NCBI RefSeq assembly: GCF_900172355.1
Contig: NZ_FWFZ01000003.1
Span: 62,001-126,000, forward strand
From: Roseisalinus antarcticus
Lineage (GTDB): Bacteria; Pseudomonadota; Alphaproteobacteria; Rhodobacterales; Rhodobacteraceae
Direction: 5' to 3'
DNA length: 64,000 bases
Shown here: one piece after another, positions 46,775 through 55,920 of the stretch
Numbering within the stretch: the first letter of the stretch is position 1
Layout of the letters: every line of letters begins with the position of its first letter
The notes under the pieces: model-generated
What the model was told of the DNA's origin: nothing
The model's input: only the letters and a program-made list of their open reading frames with translations
Databases searched by the model: none
Translations under genes and position numbers: made by a program

Positions 46775-47203
46775 TCAGGTTGCCGACACCGGGTGGCGGG
46801 TGGCGAGGTCAGCCAGGCCCGCGCGCACGATCTCCTCCAGCACATCCGGGCGCACGTCGGCCAGCTTGTTGATATAGAGGCAGGACTTGCCCAGCTTGTG
46901 CTTTCCCAACCGGTCCAGCATCCCTGACATCTCCGCGTAGCCGGGCATCACGTAGACCACGAGGTTCGCCTTGCGCGGAGAAAAGCCGGTCGCCAGGAAG
47001 TCGCCCTCACGGCCGCTCTCGTAGCGATAGTGATAGCTGCCGTAGCCCACAAGCGACGGCCCCCACATCCGCGGCGTCCAACCCGTGATCCTGCGAAACA
47101 GCGCATCGAGCGTCTGCGCATCGGCGCGGCGCACCGGGTGTTGGACCGACGCGAGGAACGCACTGACGTCGGCATCGGTCGGTTGGGTCTTGTTCTCGGC
47201 CAT
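46775..47203 (-). CDS. DUF1801 (YdhG-like) domain protein
   Basis: 142 residues. The domain core GPSLVGYGSYHYRYESGREGDFLATGFSPRK (two adjoining segments) and LVVYVMPGYAEM is that of DUF1801. The start MAENKTQPTDADV has GGGAGGG upstream. The family has no firmly established function. It is convergent with the PfkB kinase. Confidence 0.82.
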   Translation of the reverse strand: MAENKTQPTDADVSAFLASVQHPVRRADAQTLDALFRRITGWTPRMWGPSLVGYGSYHYRYESGREGDFLATGFSPRKANLVVYVMPGYAEMSGMLDRLGKHKLGKSCLYINKLADVRPDVLEEIVRAGLADLATRHPVSAT

Positions 47204-47552
47204 GTTCTCGCCCTCCCTGCCCAGCTTGAAAGCATTTGCCGAGGGTCCCCAAGGCAAGCCGATCCCGACAACATACCTCTTGCCGAGCTTTGGCTGTCAA
47301 CACCCGCTCAAGTCGTTCGGGAATGCCCGCGCTTCGATCTCGTACCGGGACGCATCGCAAAGTGCACACGCGGCGTCGGTTTCATCGCCTATTCGAGGCG
47401 ACACGCCCACGGGCGCGTTGTGCGCACGCGCCTGCACACTTGCCGTCTGGCGCGGTGTGTCTTGCAAACGCTGCCCTCGCAGCATGGGCGCGGACAGGCC
47501 TCTTTCAGCACAAGGCACGCTCCAGGTCCTGAACACCCTTTCTTGTTGATGC
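47204..47552. other. Intergenic, no supported gene
   Basis: 349 bases upstream of the DUF1801 gene and downstream of the VPLPA-CTERM gene. No frame has both a ribosome site and recognisable sequence, and no strong hairpin or repeat was seen. Confidence 0.45.
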
Positions 47553-48269
47553 TCAGGCTGTTGTCGGCCGCGTCCTACGCCAGCCGAGCAATCCCAGGAG
47601 CCCAAGACTGCCTGCCAACAGCGACAGCGACGCCGGGAGCGACACCACCGATGGCGCATCGGAAAACGCGTCGATTTCGATGATGGCTGTGGAATCATTG
47701 CTGGTCTTGGTTTCAAGAAACGAAAATCTCAGATCGGTGACGCCTGTCGCAAGCAATCCGCCGGCGTCGTCGAAGACACGGGTCAGGACGGATTCGCCAA
47801 AATCCCCACCTTCGACGCCCAGAATCAGATCGGAAAATAGCGAACCACCGTCCGTGCTGTAGCTGACGTTGTATTTCTGCTCTGCCCGGCTGTCGGTGTT
47901 CCAGGAAAATACCCGGAGCTCGCCAAGATCAACGCCGCCCAGTCCGGTGAAGGTAAGCTCCCAGGGGAAAGTGTAAACTGCTGCGATCACTCTCCCATCG
48001 GGGTCGAAGTCCGTTTCGCCACTGAGGCCATCGGTCAATCCTCCGATAGCGCCCGCAACAATTGACAAATTGCTGTCCGGAATCGAACCCTGAAGCAGGT
48101 CGGCAACGGAAACGGTCACCGGCAGCCCCGTATCGGCAGATACGCCCGACACGTTCGAAACCGTGTCGACCGATGAGACCGTCAAGGCCGCGACGTCAGA
48201 CGACTGCATCCCGATGGCGATGGCAAGCGCCCCGAACTTTGCGGACATGGCCTTGGCGTTCCCAAACAA
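47553..48269 (-). CDS. Exported protein with VPLPA-type C-terminal sorting signal
   Basis: 238 residues from a TTG start with GGAGGG at 8-10 bases; ATG at 48248 is an alternative with no clear site. A signal peptide (FGALAIAIGMQSSDVAA) leads into a beta-rich domain with no named family (FDPDGRVIAAVYTFPWELTF, YNVSYSTDGGS). The C-terminus SLPASLSLLAGSLGLLGLLG followed by WRRTR is the VPLPA/PEP-CTERM plan: short motif, membrane helix, Arg cluster. Such proteins are processed by an exosortase and sent to the cell surface or matrix. The exosortase is not in the window. Confidence 0.75.
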   Translation of the reverse strand: MFGNAKAMSAKFGALAIAIGMQSSDVAALTVSSVDTVSNVSGVSADTGLPVTVSVADLLQGSIPDSNLSIVAGAIGGLTDGLSGETDFDPDGRVIAAVYTFPWELTFTGLGGVDLGELRVFSWNTDSRAEQKYNVSYSTDGGSLFSDLILGVEGGDFGESVLTRVFDDAGGLLATGVTDLRFSFLETKTSNDSTAIIEIDAFSDAPSVVSLPASLSLLAGSLGLLGLLGWRRTRPTTA

Positions 48270-48950
48270 TTTTCTACCCTCCTCGAGCAGCTGACCGCCT
48301 GCATTCCTCAACTGGCATGGGGCTAAGCAAAGTGACTCATGTGTGCTCGCAAAGCAAGCTGCATCGCCCCGCGCGGTGTCCGGGCCCGCGAAACGACCCG
48401 AATTTGGGTGGTTGGCGCCGTGAAACTCTTCAGCGCATGCCCGGTGGCCGCTTTTTTCAGCGCAGAGGACAGGGCGCCATCCGGTTCCCGCAGGGTCAGC
48501 AGACCGCCGTCCGACCTGAGCTGCGAGTTTCGGGACTCCAATCGCATGCGTTGGTCAAGGTGCAACCTCGGATGATCCAACGGACCTGCACTCGAGACGC
48601 GTAGCATCAAACACGGCCTCATACCCGCCACCTGTCCGACGTATGTGAGGGAAGGACGATCCGTCACCAAAGCTTGGGCGCAGCTGGAAAACCCGGGGTC
48701 AGACAGGTCCGCAACACCAGTCTCCCCCGATGCCCTGCGTCCGCCGGCCCGTTGGCGCCCCGGCACCGTCCGCCCGATACGTGACTGGCCAGGATCTCTC
48801 GATCGTGGCAGTCGCCCGGGGCATCGTCCCTGAAGGCGCCAGCGATGCTGAGAGGCTGATGAGGTATTGGACGCTGCCGGCGCGGATCGGACCCCGCCGA
48901 TTGGTCACGGACCGATCCCTCCGTGGCCTGTCAGCCTGCGCGCCGACGTC
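48270..48950. other. Gene-poor 680-base region
   Basis: No intact gene is supported. It holds a possible IS1380-type transposase scar on the minus strand (48464-48571). Base composition is a little lower in GC than its flanks. One plus-strand frame (48730-48987) is open but has no ribosome site or recognisable sequence. Confidence 0.45.
48464..48571 (-). pseudogene. Possible remnant of an IS1380-family transposase N-terminus
   Basis: The minus strand encodes RMRLESRNSQLRSDGGLLTL then REPDGALS. It resembles the start of IS1380-type transposases, which I recall reading like RLEFRDSQLSSDGGLLLMRELDDALG. Similarity stops after about 36 codons, and no downstream DDE region or terminal repeats were found. 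If real, it marks an old insertion and deletion. Recognised by eye only. Confidence 0.4.
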
Positions 48951-50609
48951 TCAACTCCTGTCGCGCCAGCGGTTCACGATCGGATAGCGGCGATCCAGCC
49001 AGAACGCCCGCATCGACAGCCTTGTGCCCGGAGCGGACTGGAACCGCTTGTATTCGCTGATGTAAAGCAAATGCTCCACGCGCCGAACCACCTCCGCATC
49101 GTGCCCCTTGGCAACGCAATCGGCGACCGAGGCGTCCCGGTCGACAAGCATCTCGAGAATATCGTCCAGCACCTCGTAGGGCGGCAGGCTGTCCTCGTCC
49201 TTCTGATCCGCCCGCAGTTCGGCCGAGGGCGGCTTGTCGATCACGCGCACGGGGATGACCTCCCCCTCGGTGGCGAGCATCCACGGGCGATGCTGCGCGT
49301 TGCGCCAGCGACAGATGTCGAACACCCGGGTCTTGTAGAGGTCCTTGATCGGGTTGTAGCCGCCCGCCATGTCGCCGTAGATCGTGGCGTATCCCACGGC
49401 GACCTCGGACTTGTTTCCCGTCGTCAGCAACATCTCACCGAACTTGTTCGATTGCGCCATGAGCAGCAGGCCCCGGATGCGCGACTGGATGTTCTCTTCG
49501 GTCAGCCCCTCCTCCAGCCCCTCGAACAACGGCGCCAGGGTCTCGGTCACGGCGTCCCGAACACCTGCGATGGGCACGAAATCATACCGGCAGCCAAGGT
49601 TGGTCGCGACGGCCTTGGCGTCCTCAAGGGAATGCTCGGAGGTGTATTCCGACGGCAGCATGACACAGCGCACGTTCTGAGGACCGAGCGCGTCACAGGC
49701 GATCACGGCCACGGCCGCCGAATCGATCCCGCCGGACAAACCCAGAAGAACCTTGGAAAAGCCTGTCTTGGCCATGTAATCCCGCAGCGACAGCACCATC
49801 GCGTGGTAATCCTGCTCCAGGGAGTCCGGGAAGGTCCGGATCTCGCCGGTCTCCGCGCGCCAGCCGTCCGCCTCTCGGATGAAATCCACATGGGCGATCT
49901 CTTCCTCGAAGACCACCATGTGCATGGCCAGCGCGCCATGCGGGTTCAGAACGAAAGAGCCCCCGTCGAACACCTGGTCGTCCTGCCCGCCCACGAGGTT
50001 GAGATAGACCAGCGGCAGCCCGGTCTCCGTCACCCGCCCGACCATCTGGTTCAGACGGATGTCGAACTTGTCCCGGAAATAGGGCGAGCCGTTGGGCACC
50101 ACGAGGATCTCGGCACCGCTCTCGGCCATGGCCTCGGCCACGTCGGGGAACCAGGCATCCTCGCAGATCGGCGAGCCCAGCCGGACGCCGGCCACCGAAT
50201 AGGGGCCCGAGATCCGGCCCCGCTCGAACAGGCGCTCCTCGTCGAAGACGGTATAGTTCGGCAGGTGATGCTTGCGCATGACCGCGTCGATCCTGCCGCC
50301 CTGCAGCACGAAATAGCAATTGTGCAGCCGGCCCTCCTCGAACATGGGCCCGCCGATCCCCAACGCGGGACCGTCCGCGCACTCCCGCGCCAGTGCCTCC
50401 AGCCGGTCCACGCAATCGGCCACGAAGGCGGGCTTCTGCACGAGGTCCTGAGTCTGATAGCCGCTCAGAAACATCTCGGGCAGCGCAACCATCTGGGCCC
50501 CGGCCGCGCGACCGGCCTCCCAGGCCGCGCGGGCCTTGTCCGCGTTCCCGACCAGATCGCCAAGGGTCGCGTTCAACTGCGCAAGCGTCAGGCGGAAACG
50601 GTCGGTCAT
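48951..50609 (-). CDS. nadE: NAD+ synthase, glutamine-hydrolysing
   Basis: 552 residues, two domains. The N-terminal nitrilase-type glutaminase has E45 (LPEMFLSG), K113 (RKHHLPNY) and C149 (SPICEDAW). The C-terminal synthetase has P-loop LLGLSGGIDSA and TTGNKSEVAVGY. It amidates deamido-NAD using ATP and ammonia channelled from glutamine. The start MTDRFRLTLAQLNATLGD follows AGGGG. Confidence 0.97.
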   Translation of the reverse strand: MTDRFRLTLAQLNATLGDLVGNADKARAAWEAGRAAGAQMVALPEMFLSGYQTQDLVQKPAFVADCVDRLEALARECADGPALGIGGPMFEEGRLHNCYFVLQGGRIDAVMRKHHLPNYTVFDEERLFERGRISGPYSVAGVRLGSPICEDAWFPDVAEAMAESGAEILVVPNGSPYFRDKFDIRLNQMVGRVTETGLPLVYLNLVGGQDDQVFDGGSFVLNPHGALAMHMVVFEEEIAHVDFIREADGWRAETGEIRTFPDSLEQDYHAMVLSLRDYMAKTGFSKVLLGLSGGIDSAAVAVIACDALGPQNVRCVMLPSEYTSEHSLEDAKAVATNLGCRYDFVPIAGVRDAVTETLAPLFEGLEEGLTEENIQSRIRGLLLMAQSNKFGEMLLTTGNKSEVAVGYATIYGDMAGGYNPIKDLYKTRVFDICRWRNAQHRPWMLATEGEVIPVRVIDKPPSAELRADQKDEDSLPPYEVLDDILEMLVDRDASVADCVAKGHDAEVVRRVEHLLYISEYKRFQSAPGTRLSMRAFWLDRRYPIVNRWRDRS

Positions 50610-50809
50610 TGCGAAAGGCCCCTGTCAGATCGCCCCCCATGTAGCAGACCCACCGCCAAGGGAAAGCCGCCCATCCCGCCGCAGCGGGCCAATTTTCCCG
50701 TGGCGCAACCAACAGCAGACCGGTTGATCATCCGGGCGCCTGCCCGGCCGCAACGGGCATGACGCTGGCCACAGCCGACCGACCCGCGCAGGCAGCACCA
50801 GAAAACGGC

Positions 50810-50838
50810 AAAGCCGCGGACAAGGTCCGCGGCTTTTC
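50810..50838 (-). terminator. Terminator hairpin downstream of carD
   Basis: AAAGCCGCGGAC pairs with GTCCGCGGCTTT around AAG, with short A/T ends on both sides. It lies about 28 bases past the carD stop in its direction of transcription. Confidence 0.65.
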
Positions 50839-50865
50839 AATTTGACAGGGGGCGGGAGGCTTGGC

Positions 50866-51375
50866 TCAGGCTGCCCGGCTGACCAGGACGTCGCCGATCT
50901 CCTTGGCCGCGGCATTCTCGTCATTGCCGGCCACGGCCGCGATCTCGCGGGTCAGACGCTCCAGCGCCGCTTCGTAAAGCTGCCGCTCGGAATAGCTCTG
51001 CTCGCGCTGGTCGTCGGCGCGGTGCAGGTCGCGCACCACCTCCGCGATCGCGATCAGGTCGCCGGAATTGATCTTTTGCTCATATTCCTGGGCCCGGCGC
51101 GACCACATGGCTTTCTTGACCTTGGCCTTCCCCTTGAGTGTCTTCATCGCATGCGCCACCACATCCGGCGACGACAGGGACCGCATCCCGACCTCTTCGG
51201 CCTTGTGTGTCGGGACCCGAAGCGTCATCTTGTCCTTCTCGAAGGAAATCACGAAAAGCTCCAACTCGTAGCCCGCGACCTCCTGCTTTTCGATCGAGAT
51301 GATCTGCCCCACGCCATGGGCAGGGTACACGACGTGTTCATTCGGGTGAAAATCGTTCTTCTTGGTCTTGCTCAT
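50866..51375 (-). CDS. CarD/CdnL-family RNA-polymerase-binding regulator
   Basis: 169 residues. The N-terminal Tudor-like RNA-polymerase interaction domain reads HPNEHVVYPAHGVGQIISIEKQEVAGYE (adjoining segments), with LRVPTHKAEEVGMRSLSS after it. The helical DNA-binding domain (MKTLKGKAKVKKAMWSRRAQ and YEAALERLTREIA) follows. CarD stabilises open promoter complexes, notably at rRNA and other weak -10 promoters in alphaproteobacteria. Two consecutive ATGs follow GGAAGGA; I use the second. fdxA lies upstream on the same strand across a 204-base gap. Confidence 0.93.
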   Translation of the reverse strand: MSKTKKNDFHPNEHVVYPAHGVGQIISIEKQEVAGYELELFVISFEKDKMTLRVPTHKAEEVGMRSLSSPDVVAHAMKTLKGKAKVKKAMWSRRAQEYEQKINSGDLIAIAEVVRDLHRADDQREQSYSERQLYEAALERLTREIAAVAGNDENAAAKEIGDVLVSRAA

Positions 51376-51579
51376 CATCTCGTCCTTCCAGGTCATCGAC
51401 CCACGTCGACCCCGACGCGACAGAGAACCGGCGGTGACCGTGGCCTCCGTCGGTTCGCATCAATCGTATCAGGATCAATAATCCAGCAGCATTCTGCAGA
51501 ACATATCACAAAAACGGCCTGCGCGGAAGGGCCGTCGTCGCGCGGATCCGATACAGTTTCGGCGGGATCGCAGCCCGGG

Positions 51580-51915
51580 TCAGCCGCCTTCGCCGGGGGC
51601 TTCGGAAAACAGCTCCAGCTTGCCGCTTTTCCCGTCCATCTCCTCGGCCCCCGGAAGCGGGTCCTTCTTGGTGATGATGACAGGCCATTGCTCGGAATAC
51701 TTGCGGTTGAACTCCACCCACTTGTCCATGTCGGGCTCGGTGTCCGGGCGAATGGCGTCGGCGGGGCATTCCGGCTCGCAGACGCCGCAATCGATGCATT
51801 CATCCGGATGGATGACCAGCATGTTCTCGCCCTCGTAGAAACAATCCACCGGACAGACTTCGACGCAGTCGGTGTATTTGCAGGCGATGCAGTTGTCGTT
51901 GACGATGTAGGTCAT
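51580..51915 (-). CDS. fdxA: Seven-iron ferredoxin FdxA
   Basis: 111 residues. Cysteines at 9, 12, 17, 21, 25, 40, 43, 46 and 50 match the Azotobacter FdI pattern shifted by one: three for the [3Fe-4S] cluster (9, 17, 50) and four for the [4Fe-4S] cluster (21, 40, 43, 46). The C-terminal extension ([15 protein letters not shown]) is typical of this class. It is a soluble electron carrier. It lies in a minus-strand run with Hsp15-like and helicase genes upstream. Confidence 0.95.
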   Translation of the reverse strand: MTYIVNDNCIACKYTDCVEVCPVDCFYEGENMLVIHPDECIDCGVCEPECPADAIRPDTEPDMDKWVEFNRKYSEQWPVIITKKDPLPGAEEMDGKSGKLELFSEAPGEGG

Positions 51916-51967
51916 GGTCGGGCCCCGAATGTCTCGCGCGAGGACCTAGTGCAATGCCGGGGCAACT

Positions 51968-52366
51968 TCAACCGTCCTCGGACCGGTTCCCCGGCAGATG
52001 TTTCGCCATGTCGCGCCGATCCTTGGCCGAGGGGCGGCCCTTGCCGTCATAGCGCGGGCCGGACGGCGCGGACGGCGCCTCCGGCGTCAGATCCTCGTAA
52101 AGCTCCTGCGCCTCGGGGGCGGGCCCGCGCCGCACGCTGGCCGCCAGGATCCGCACCACGCGAATCTGTTTGCCTTGCGGAAAGGTCAGAACATGACCGG
52201 CCCGCACGCTGCGCGACGGTTTCGACACCGGCGCCCCGTCGACCCGCACCCGCCCGGCATTCACCAGATCGGCCGCCAGCGACCGGGTCTTGAAAAACCG
52301 CGCATGCCAGAGCCACTTGTCGAGCCTGACTGTTTCCGGCCGCTCAGCCTCTGGCCGGTCCGCCAC
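51968..52366 (-). CDS. S4-domain RNA-binding protein, Hsp15/HslR-like
   Basis: 132 residues. The S4 domain starts VRLDKWLWHARFFKTRSLAA and continues GRVRVDGAPVSKPSRSVRAG. The C-terminal tail is basic (GKGRPSAKDRRDMAK). E. coli Hsp15 binds stalled 50S subunits with nascent chains. The stop of the helicase gene lies six bases upstream, so the two are co-transcribed. Confidence 0.9.
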   Translation of the reverse strand: MADRPEAERPETVRLDKWLWHARFFKTRSLAADLVNAGRVRVDGAPVSKPSRSVRAGHVLTFPQGKQIRVVRILAASVRRGPAPEAQELYEDLTPEAPSAPSGPRYDGKGRPSAKDRRDMAKHLPGNRSEDG

Positions 52367-52372
52367 GCCGCC

Positions 52373-55243
52373 TCAGTTCGGCTTGAACCCGGCGAGCGCC
52401 GCGGCGAAGGGGTTGTCGGGGTCGATCTTCTTTTCCTTGCGGGGCGGCCGCGCCTCGTGCTGGCGGGGACCATCGGACTTGGCCGCACCCTTGCCACCCT
52501 TGCCGCCCTTCGGCCCCTTGCCGCGGGCCTGTTGCGGCTTGCCGCGGCCCTTCTGCTGGCCATCGCGCCGGGGGCCTCTCTCGCGTCGGGGGAGCCAGGT
52601 GAAGGTGTAGAAGACCTCCATCTCCGGTGGTTCCACGGGCTCGACCGGAGTCTCCTCGGCCACCGAATCTGGCTGCGCCTGATCCGGCGGGGGCATGTCC
52701 GGCACCTCTATCGGCATGTCCGCGGGCATTTCCTGCGGAGTCTCGGGCGGCGCCTCCGGCGGCGTTTCCACCGGCGTCTCCTGGGGCGTCTCGACCGGGG
52801 TTTCGGGTGGCGTTTCGGGAGGCGTCTCCGGGGGCGGCTCGTCCGGCACCTGCGCCGCGGTCGCCTTGATCTTGGGCCGCTCGCCCTTTTCGGCGGCATA
52901 GCCCAGGCCCTGCATCAACCCGGCGAATTGCTCCAAAGTCATGCCGGTGATCGACAGCATGTCGGCGGTCGCCTCAAATCCATTGCGGCTGTCGCGGTCC
53001 CGCACCATGTCGGCCAGACGTTCCAGCATGTCGATCCGGATCGCCCGTTCGCCGGCGGCGCGGTAGCCCGACATCGCATAGACCTCGGCCTCGACCCCGT
53101 CGACCGCGGGCACGGTCACAAGGCCGGGCGGCGGCGCCTCGGGGAAGGTGTCGAATCCGCGGGCCAGCGACCAGAGCACCAGCCTCAGCCGGGTCGGCGC
53201 GGGTTTGAGCATCAGCGGCAGGAACACGGTGAACTGGCCGAACCGCACCCCGTGCTTGCGCAGGGCCGATCGCGCGTCCTGATCCAGGGCCTTCACCTCT
53301 GTCGCGACCGCGCTGCGCGGGATCACGCCCATGGTCTCGACCAGGCGATAGGCGAAGCCGCGGGCCGCGCCCGTCATCTCGGCATCGTCGCGCAGCTTCA
53401 GCAGCGGCTCGAAATCCTTGGCGATCTTGCGGTCGATGAAATGCTGCAACCGGCGCTGCACCTTCTGGGCAACCTCCCGGCCGGCCTCGTCATCGACGAA
53501 AGGCGTCACCTGCGGCGACAGCGGATCGGTGCCCGCGACCAGCTTGCCGACGGCCTTGTCGCCCCACATCAGCCCGCCCTGCTCGGTAAAGTCGAGCTCT
53601 GGGTCGGGCGCGTTGTAGAAGCGGTCCGCCATCAGGTGGAATTGCGGCGCCAGGGCCTGGACAGACGCCTGACGCACCGTCTTGTCCTCATCGGCCGCGC
53701 CGGATTTGTCCTGCCGGAAACGGAACCCGTCCAGCCGTCCGACGAATTGACCCTCGACAGTCACTTCGCCCTTGTCGTTCACCTCGGCCACCATGGCCTC
53801 CTTCTGCTTGAGCCGGCGAAGCAGAACACTGGTCCGCCGGTCCACAAATCTCTGGGTCAGCGCACCGTGCAATGCATCCGACAGGCGATCTTCTACAGCG
53901 CGAGTGTCCTCACGCCAACGAGAATCGTCCCCAGTCCAGCCCTTGCGCTGCGCGACATAGGTCCATGTGCGGATATATGCCAATCGTTTGGAGAGCGTGT
54001 CGATGTCGCCATCGGTGCGATCCAGCCGCGCGACCTGCCGCGCGAGCCAGGCGTCCGGCACCCGGCCCGCCTCATGCAGATAGCCGTAGATCTGCCGCAG
54101 CATGTTGGCATGCTCGCCGTGCGAGATGCCGCGAAAGTCGGGGATCCGGCAGACATCCCACAGCAGCCGGATCGAGGGCCCATCCGACGCGCGGGCCACG
54201 ACCTCGGCATCGGCGGAAAGCGCTTTCAGGGCGGTCAGGTCATCGGCCTCGCGCACCCGGGTCAGCCAGTCGTCGTCGGTCTTGCGCTCCAACGCGCCGA
54301 TCAGCCGGCCGACCGATCCGAATTCCAGCCGGGCGTTGCGCCATTGCAGCTTCTTCACCGGCCGGAAACTGTGGCTGGTGATCGCCTCGACCGAGCCCGG
54401 GTCGATGTCGGGCGCCTCTCCGGTGACGCCGAAGGTGCCGTTGTTCATGTGCCGGCCCGCCCGGCCCGCGATCTGGGCAAGCTCGTCATCGGCCAGCATC
54501 CGCATCCGGCGGCCGTCGAACTTGCTGAGCGCGGAGAACGCCACGTGGTCGATGTCGAGATTGAGCCCCATGCCGATCGCATCCGTCGCCACGAGGTAAT
54601 CGACCTCGCCCGACTGGTACATCTCGACCTGCGCGTTGCGGGTCCTCGGGCTGAGCGCCCCCATGACCACCGCGGCGCCACCCTTCTGGCGGCGCAGCAG
54701 CTCGGCGATGGCATAGACATTTTCAACCGAAAAGCCGACGATTGCGGCCCGCCCCGGCATCCGGCTTATCTTTTTCGAACCCGAATAGGTCAGCTCGCTG
54801 AACCGCTCGCGCCGCAGGAACTGCACCCGGTCGACCTTCGCCGCGATCGCCGGGCGCATGGTCTCGGAGCCCAGAAACAGCGTTTCATGCAGGCCGCGGG
54901 CATTCAGCAGCCGGTCGGTGAAGACATGGCCACGCTCGGGATCGGCGCAAAGCTGGATCTCGTCGATGGCAAGGAAATCGCAGCCCATGCCCTCCGGCAT
55001 CGCCTCGACGGTGCAGACCCAATACTGGGTGCGCTCAGGCACGATCCGTTCCTCGCCCGTCACCAAAGCCACCACCGACGGGCCGCGCACGGCCTTGATC
55101 CGCTCATAGACCTCCCGGGCGAGCAGGCGCAGCGGCAGGCCGATCACCCCGGTCCGGTGCGCCAGCATCCGTTCGATGGCATAGTGGGTCTTGCCGGTGT
55201 TGGTCGGGCCGAGAACGGCCGTTATCCGGGAGTGCGCGGTCAT
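52373..55243 (-). CDS. SUV3-like superfamily 2 helicase with repeat and basic tail
   Basis: 956 residues. The helicase core has motif I GPTNTGKT (12-19), motif II IDEIQ, and SATDAIGMGLNLDI-like VATDAIGMGLNLDIDHV with QIAGRAGR (motif VI). It resembles mitochondrial SUV3, which unwinds RNA for the degradosome. The SUV3 C-terminal region follows (PRSAVATEVKALDQDARSAL). The tail has about nine P-E-T-P type repeats (encoded near 52728-52840), then a Gly/Lys/Arg-rich segment (RRDGQQKGRGKPQQARGKGP) likely to bind RNA, ending NPFAAALAGFKPN. A role in RNA decay is inferred. It is coupled with the Hsp15-like gene. Confidence 0.9.
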   Translation of the reverse strand: MTAHSRITAVLGPTNTGKTHYAIERMLAHRTGVIGLPLRLLAREVYERIKAVRGPSVVALVTGEERIVPERTQYWVCTVEAMPEGMGCDFLAIDEIQLCADPERGHVFTDRLLNARGLHETLFLGSETMRPAIAAKVDRVQFLRRERFSELTYSGSKKISRMPGRAAIVGFSVENVYAIAELLRRQKGGAAVVMGALSPRTRNAQVEMYQSGEVDYLVATDAIGMGLNLDIDHVAFSALSKFDGRRMRMLADDELAQIAGRAGRHMNNGTFGVTGEAPDIDPGSVEAITSHSFRPVKKLQWRNARLEFGSVGRLIGALERKTDDDWLTRVREADDLTALKALSADAEVVARASDGPSIRLLWDVCRIPDFRGISHGEHANMLRQIYGYLHEAGRVPDAWLARQVARLDRTDGDIDTLSKRLAYIRTWTYVAQRKGWTGDDSRWREDTRAVEDRLSDALHGALTQRFVDRRTSVLLRRLKQKEAMVAEVNDKGEVTVEGQFVGRLDGFRFRQDKSGAADEDKTVRQASVQALAPQFHLMADRFYNAPDPELDFTEQGGLMWGDKAVGKLVAGTDPLSPQVTPFVDDEAGREVAQKVQRRLQHFIDRKIAKDFEPLLKLRDDAEMTGAARGFAYRLVETMGVIPRSAVATEVKALDQDARSALRKHGVRFGQFTVFLPLMLKPAPTRLRLVLWSLARGFDTFPEAPPPGLVTVPAVDGVEAEVYAMSGYRAAGERAIRIDMLERLADMVRDRDSRNGFEATADMLSITGMTLEQFAGLMQGLGYAAEKGERPKIKATAAQVPDEPPPETPPETPPETPVETPQETPVETPPEAPPETPQEMPADMPIEVPDMPPPDQAQPDSVAEETPVEPVEPPEMEVFYTFTWLPRRERGPRRDGQQKGRGKPQQARGKGPKGGKGGKGAAKSDGPRQHEARPPRKEKKIDPDNPFAAALAGFKPN
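52728..52840 (-). repeat. 12-bp tandem repeat encoding PETP units
   Basis: About nine imperfect 12-base units inside the helicase gene, translating as [P/V/Q]-E-[T/A]-P. The reading frame is kept throughout. It is a likely flexible spacer and a site of length variation between strains. Confidence 0.75.
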
Positions 55244-55289
55244 CGAGGCCCCTTGCCCGTGTCGGTCGCCGTCTGGAGACCTCTGGTGG

Positions 55290-55847
55290 CTACAGTGTCA
55301 CGCCGTTGAGCCGTTCCACAAGCCGATCCCGGGCCGCCTCGATGTTGTCCATCAGCGGGTTGATCGCCAGGATGGCGTCGATGACCTCAAGCGCCTCCTG
55401 CTCCTCGCCGATCTCTTCGAGGATGATCGCGAAGCCCCGCATCGCGCCGTAATGGCGCGGATTGAGCACCAGCACCTGGCGGATGTCGTCCAGCGCCGGG
55501 CCGTAGAGGTCGAGCATGAAATAAGCCGTCGCGCGCCCGTTGTAGGCCTCCGCGAAGTCGGGGGCATGGTCGATCGCGGCGGTGAAATGCTCGGCCGCGG
55601 CCCCGGGGTCGCCGTTTTCGAGCGCATCGATCCCACGCTGCCACAGCAGATCTATCGCCGCAGATCCGCTCCGCGACCATTCCGTTGCGATTCGCTCCTC
55701 GATCCGGGCGGCTTCCTCGGCCGATTGCGCCGCGCCCAGGCTTTCGAACATCTCGTCCAGCGTTTCGGTGGATCCAGGTAAGGAAAACCCGACCACGGCC
55801 ACGCCCGACGCTACGATCTGTTTGATGATATCTTTGATGCTAGCCAT
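55290..55847 (-). CDS. TPR-repeat protein
   Basis: 185 residues. After an N-terminal hydrophobic stretch (IIKQIVASGVAVVGFSLPG) come tetratricopeptide repeats: AAIDLLWQRGIDALENGDPG, AAAEHFTAAIDHAPDFAEAY, NGRATAYFMLDLYGPALDDI and AILAINPLMDN. TPRs bind partner proteins. It may be membrane-anchored or exported by the N-terminal segment. The start MASIKDIIKQ has no good ribosome site, so it is uncertain. It is divergent from the SCP2 gene by 73 bases. Confidence 0.8.
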   Translation of the reverse strand: MASIKDIIKQIVASGVAVVGFSLPGSTETLDEMFESLGAAQSAEEAARIEERIATEWSRSGSAAIDLLWQRGIDALENGDPGAAAEHFTAAIDHAPDFAEAYNGRATAYFMLDLYGPALDDIRQVLVLNPRHYGAMRGFAIILEEIGEEQEALEVIDAILAINPLMDNIEAARDRLVERLNGVTL

Positions 55848-55920
55848 ATAGACCAATGTAGAGATCAGACGGCCGGGCGCCAGCCCCCGGGTCGTCACAA
55901 ACAGCGGAAGGACGGCGAGA

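Noticed and set aside
48730-48987. An 85-codon plus-strand frame in the gene-poor region
   Set aside because: No ribosome site, no family, and it runs into the 3' end of nadE on the other strand.
51998-55309. A 1103-codon plus-strand open frame opposite the SUV3-like helicase
   Set aside because: Antisense shadow; composition is His/Arg/Gly-rich and no motif is recognisable.
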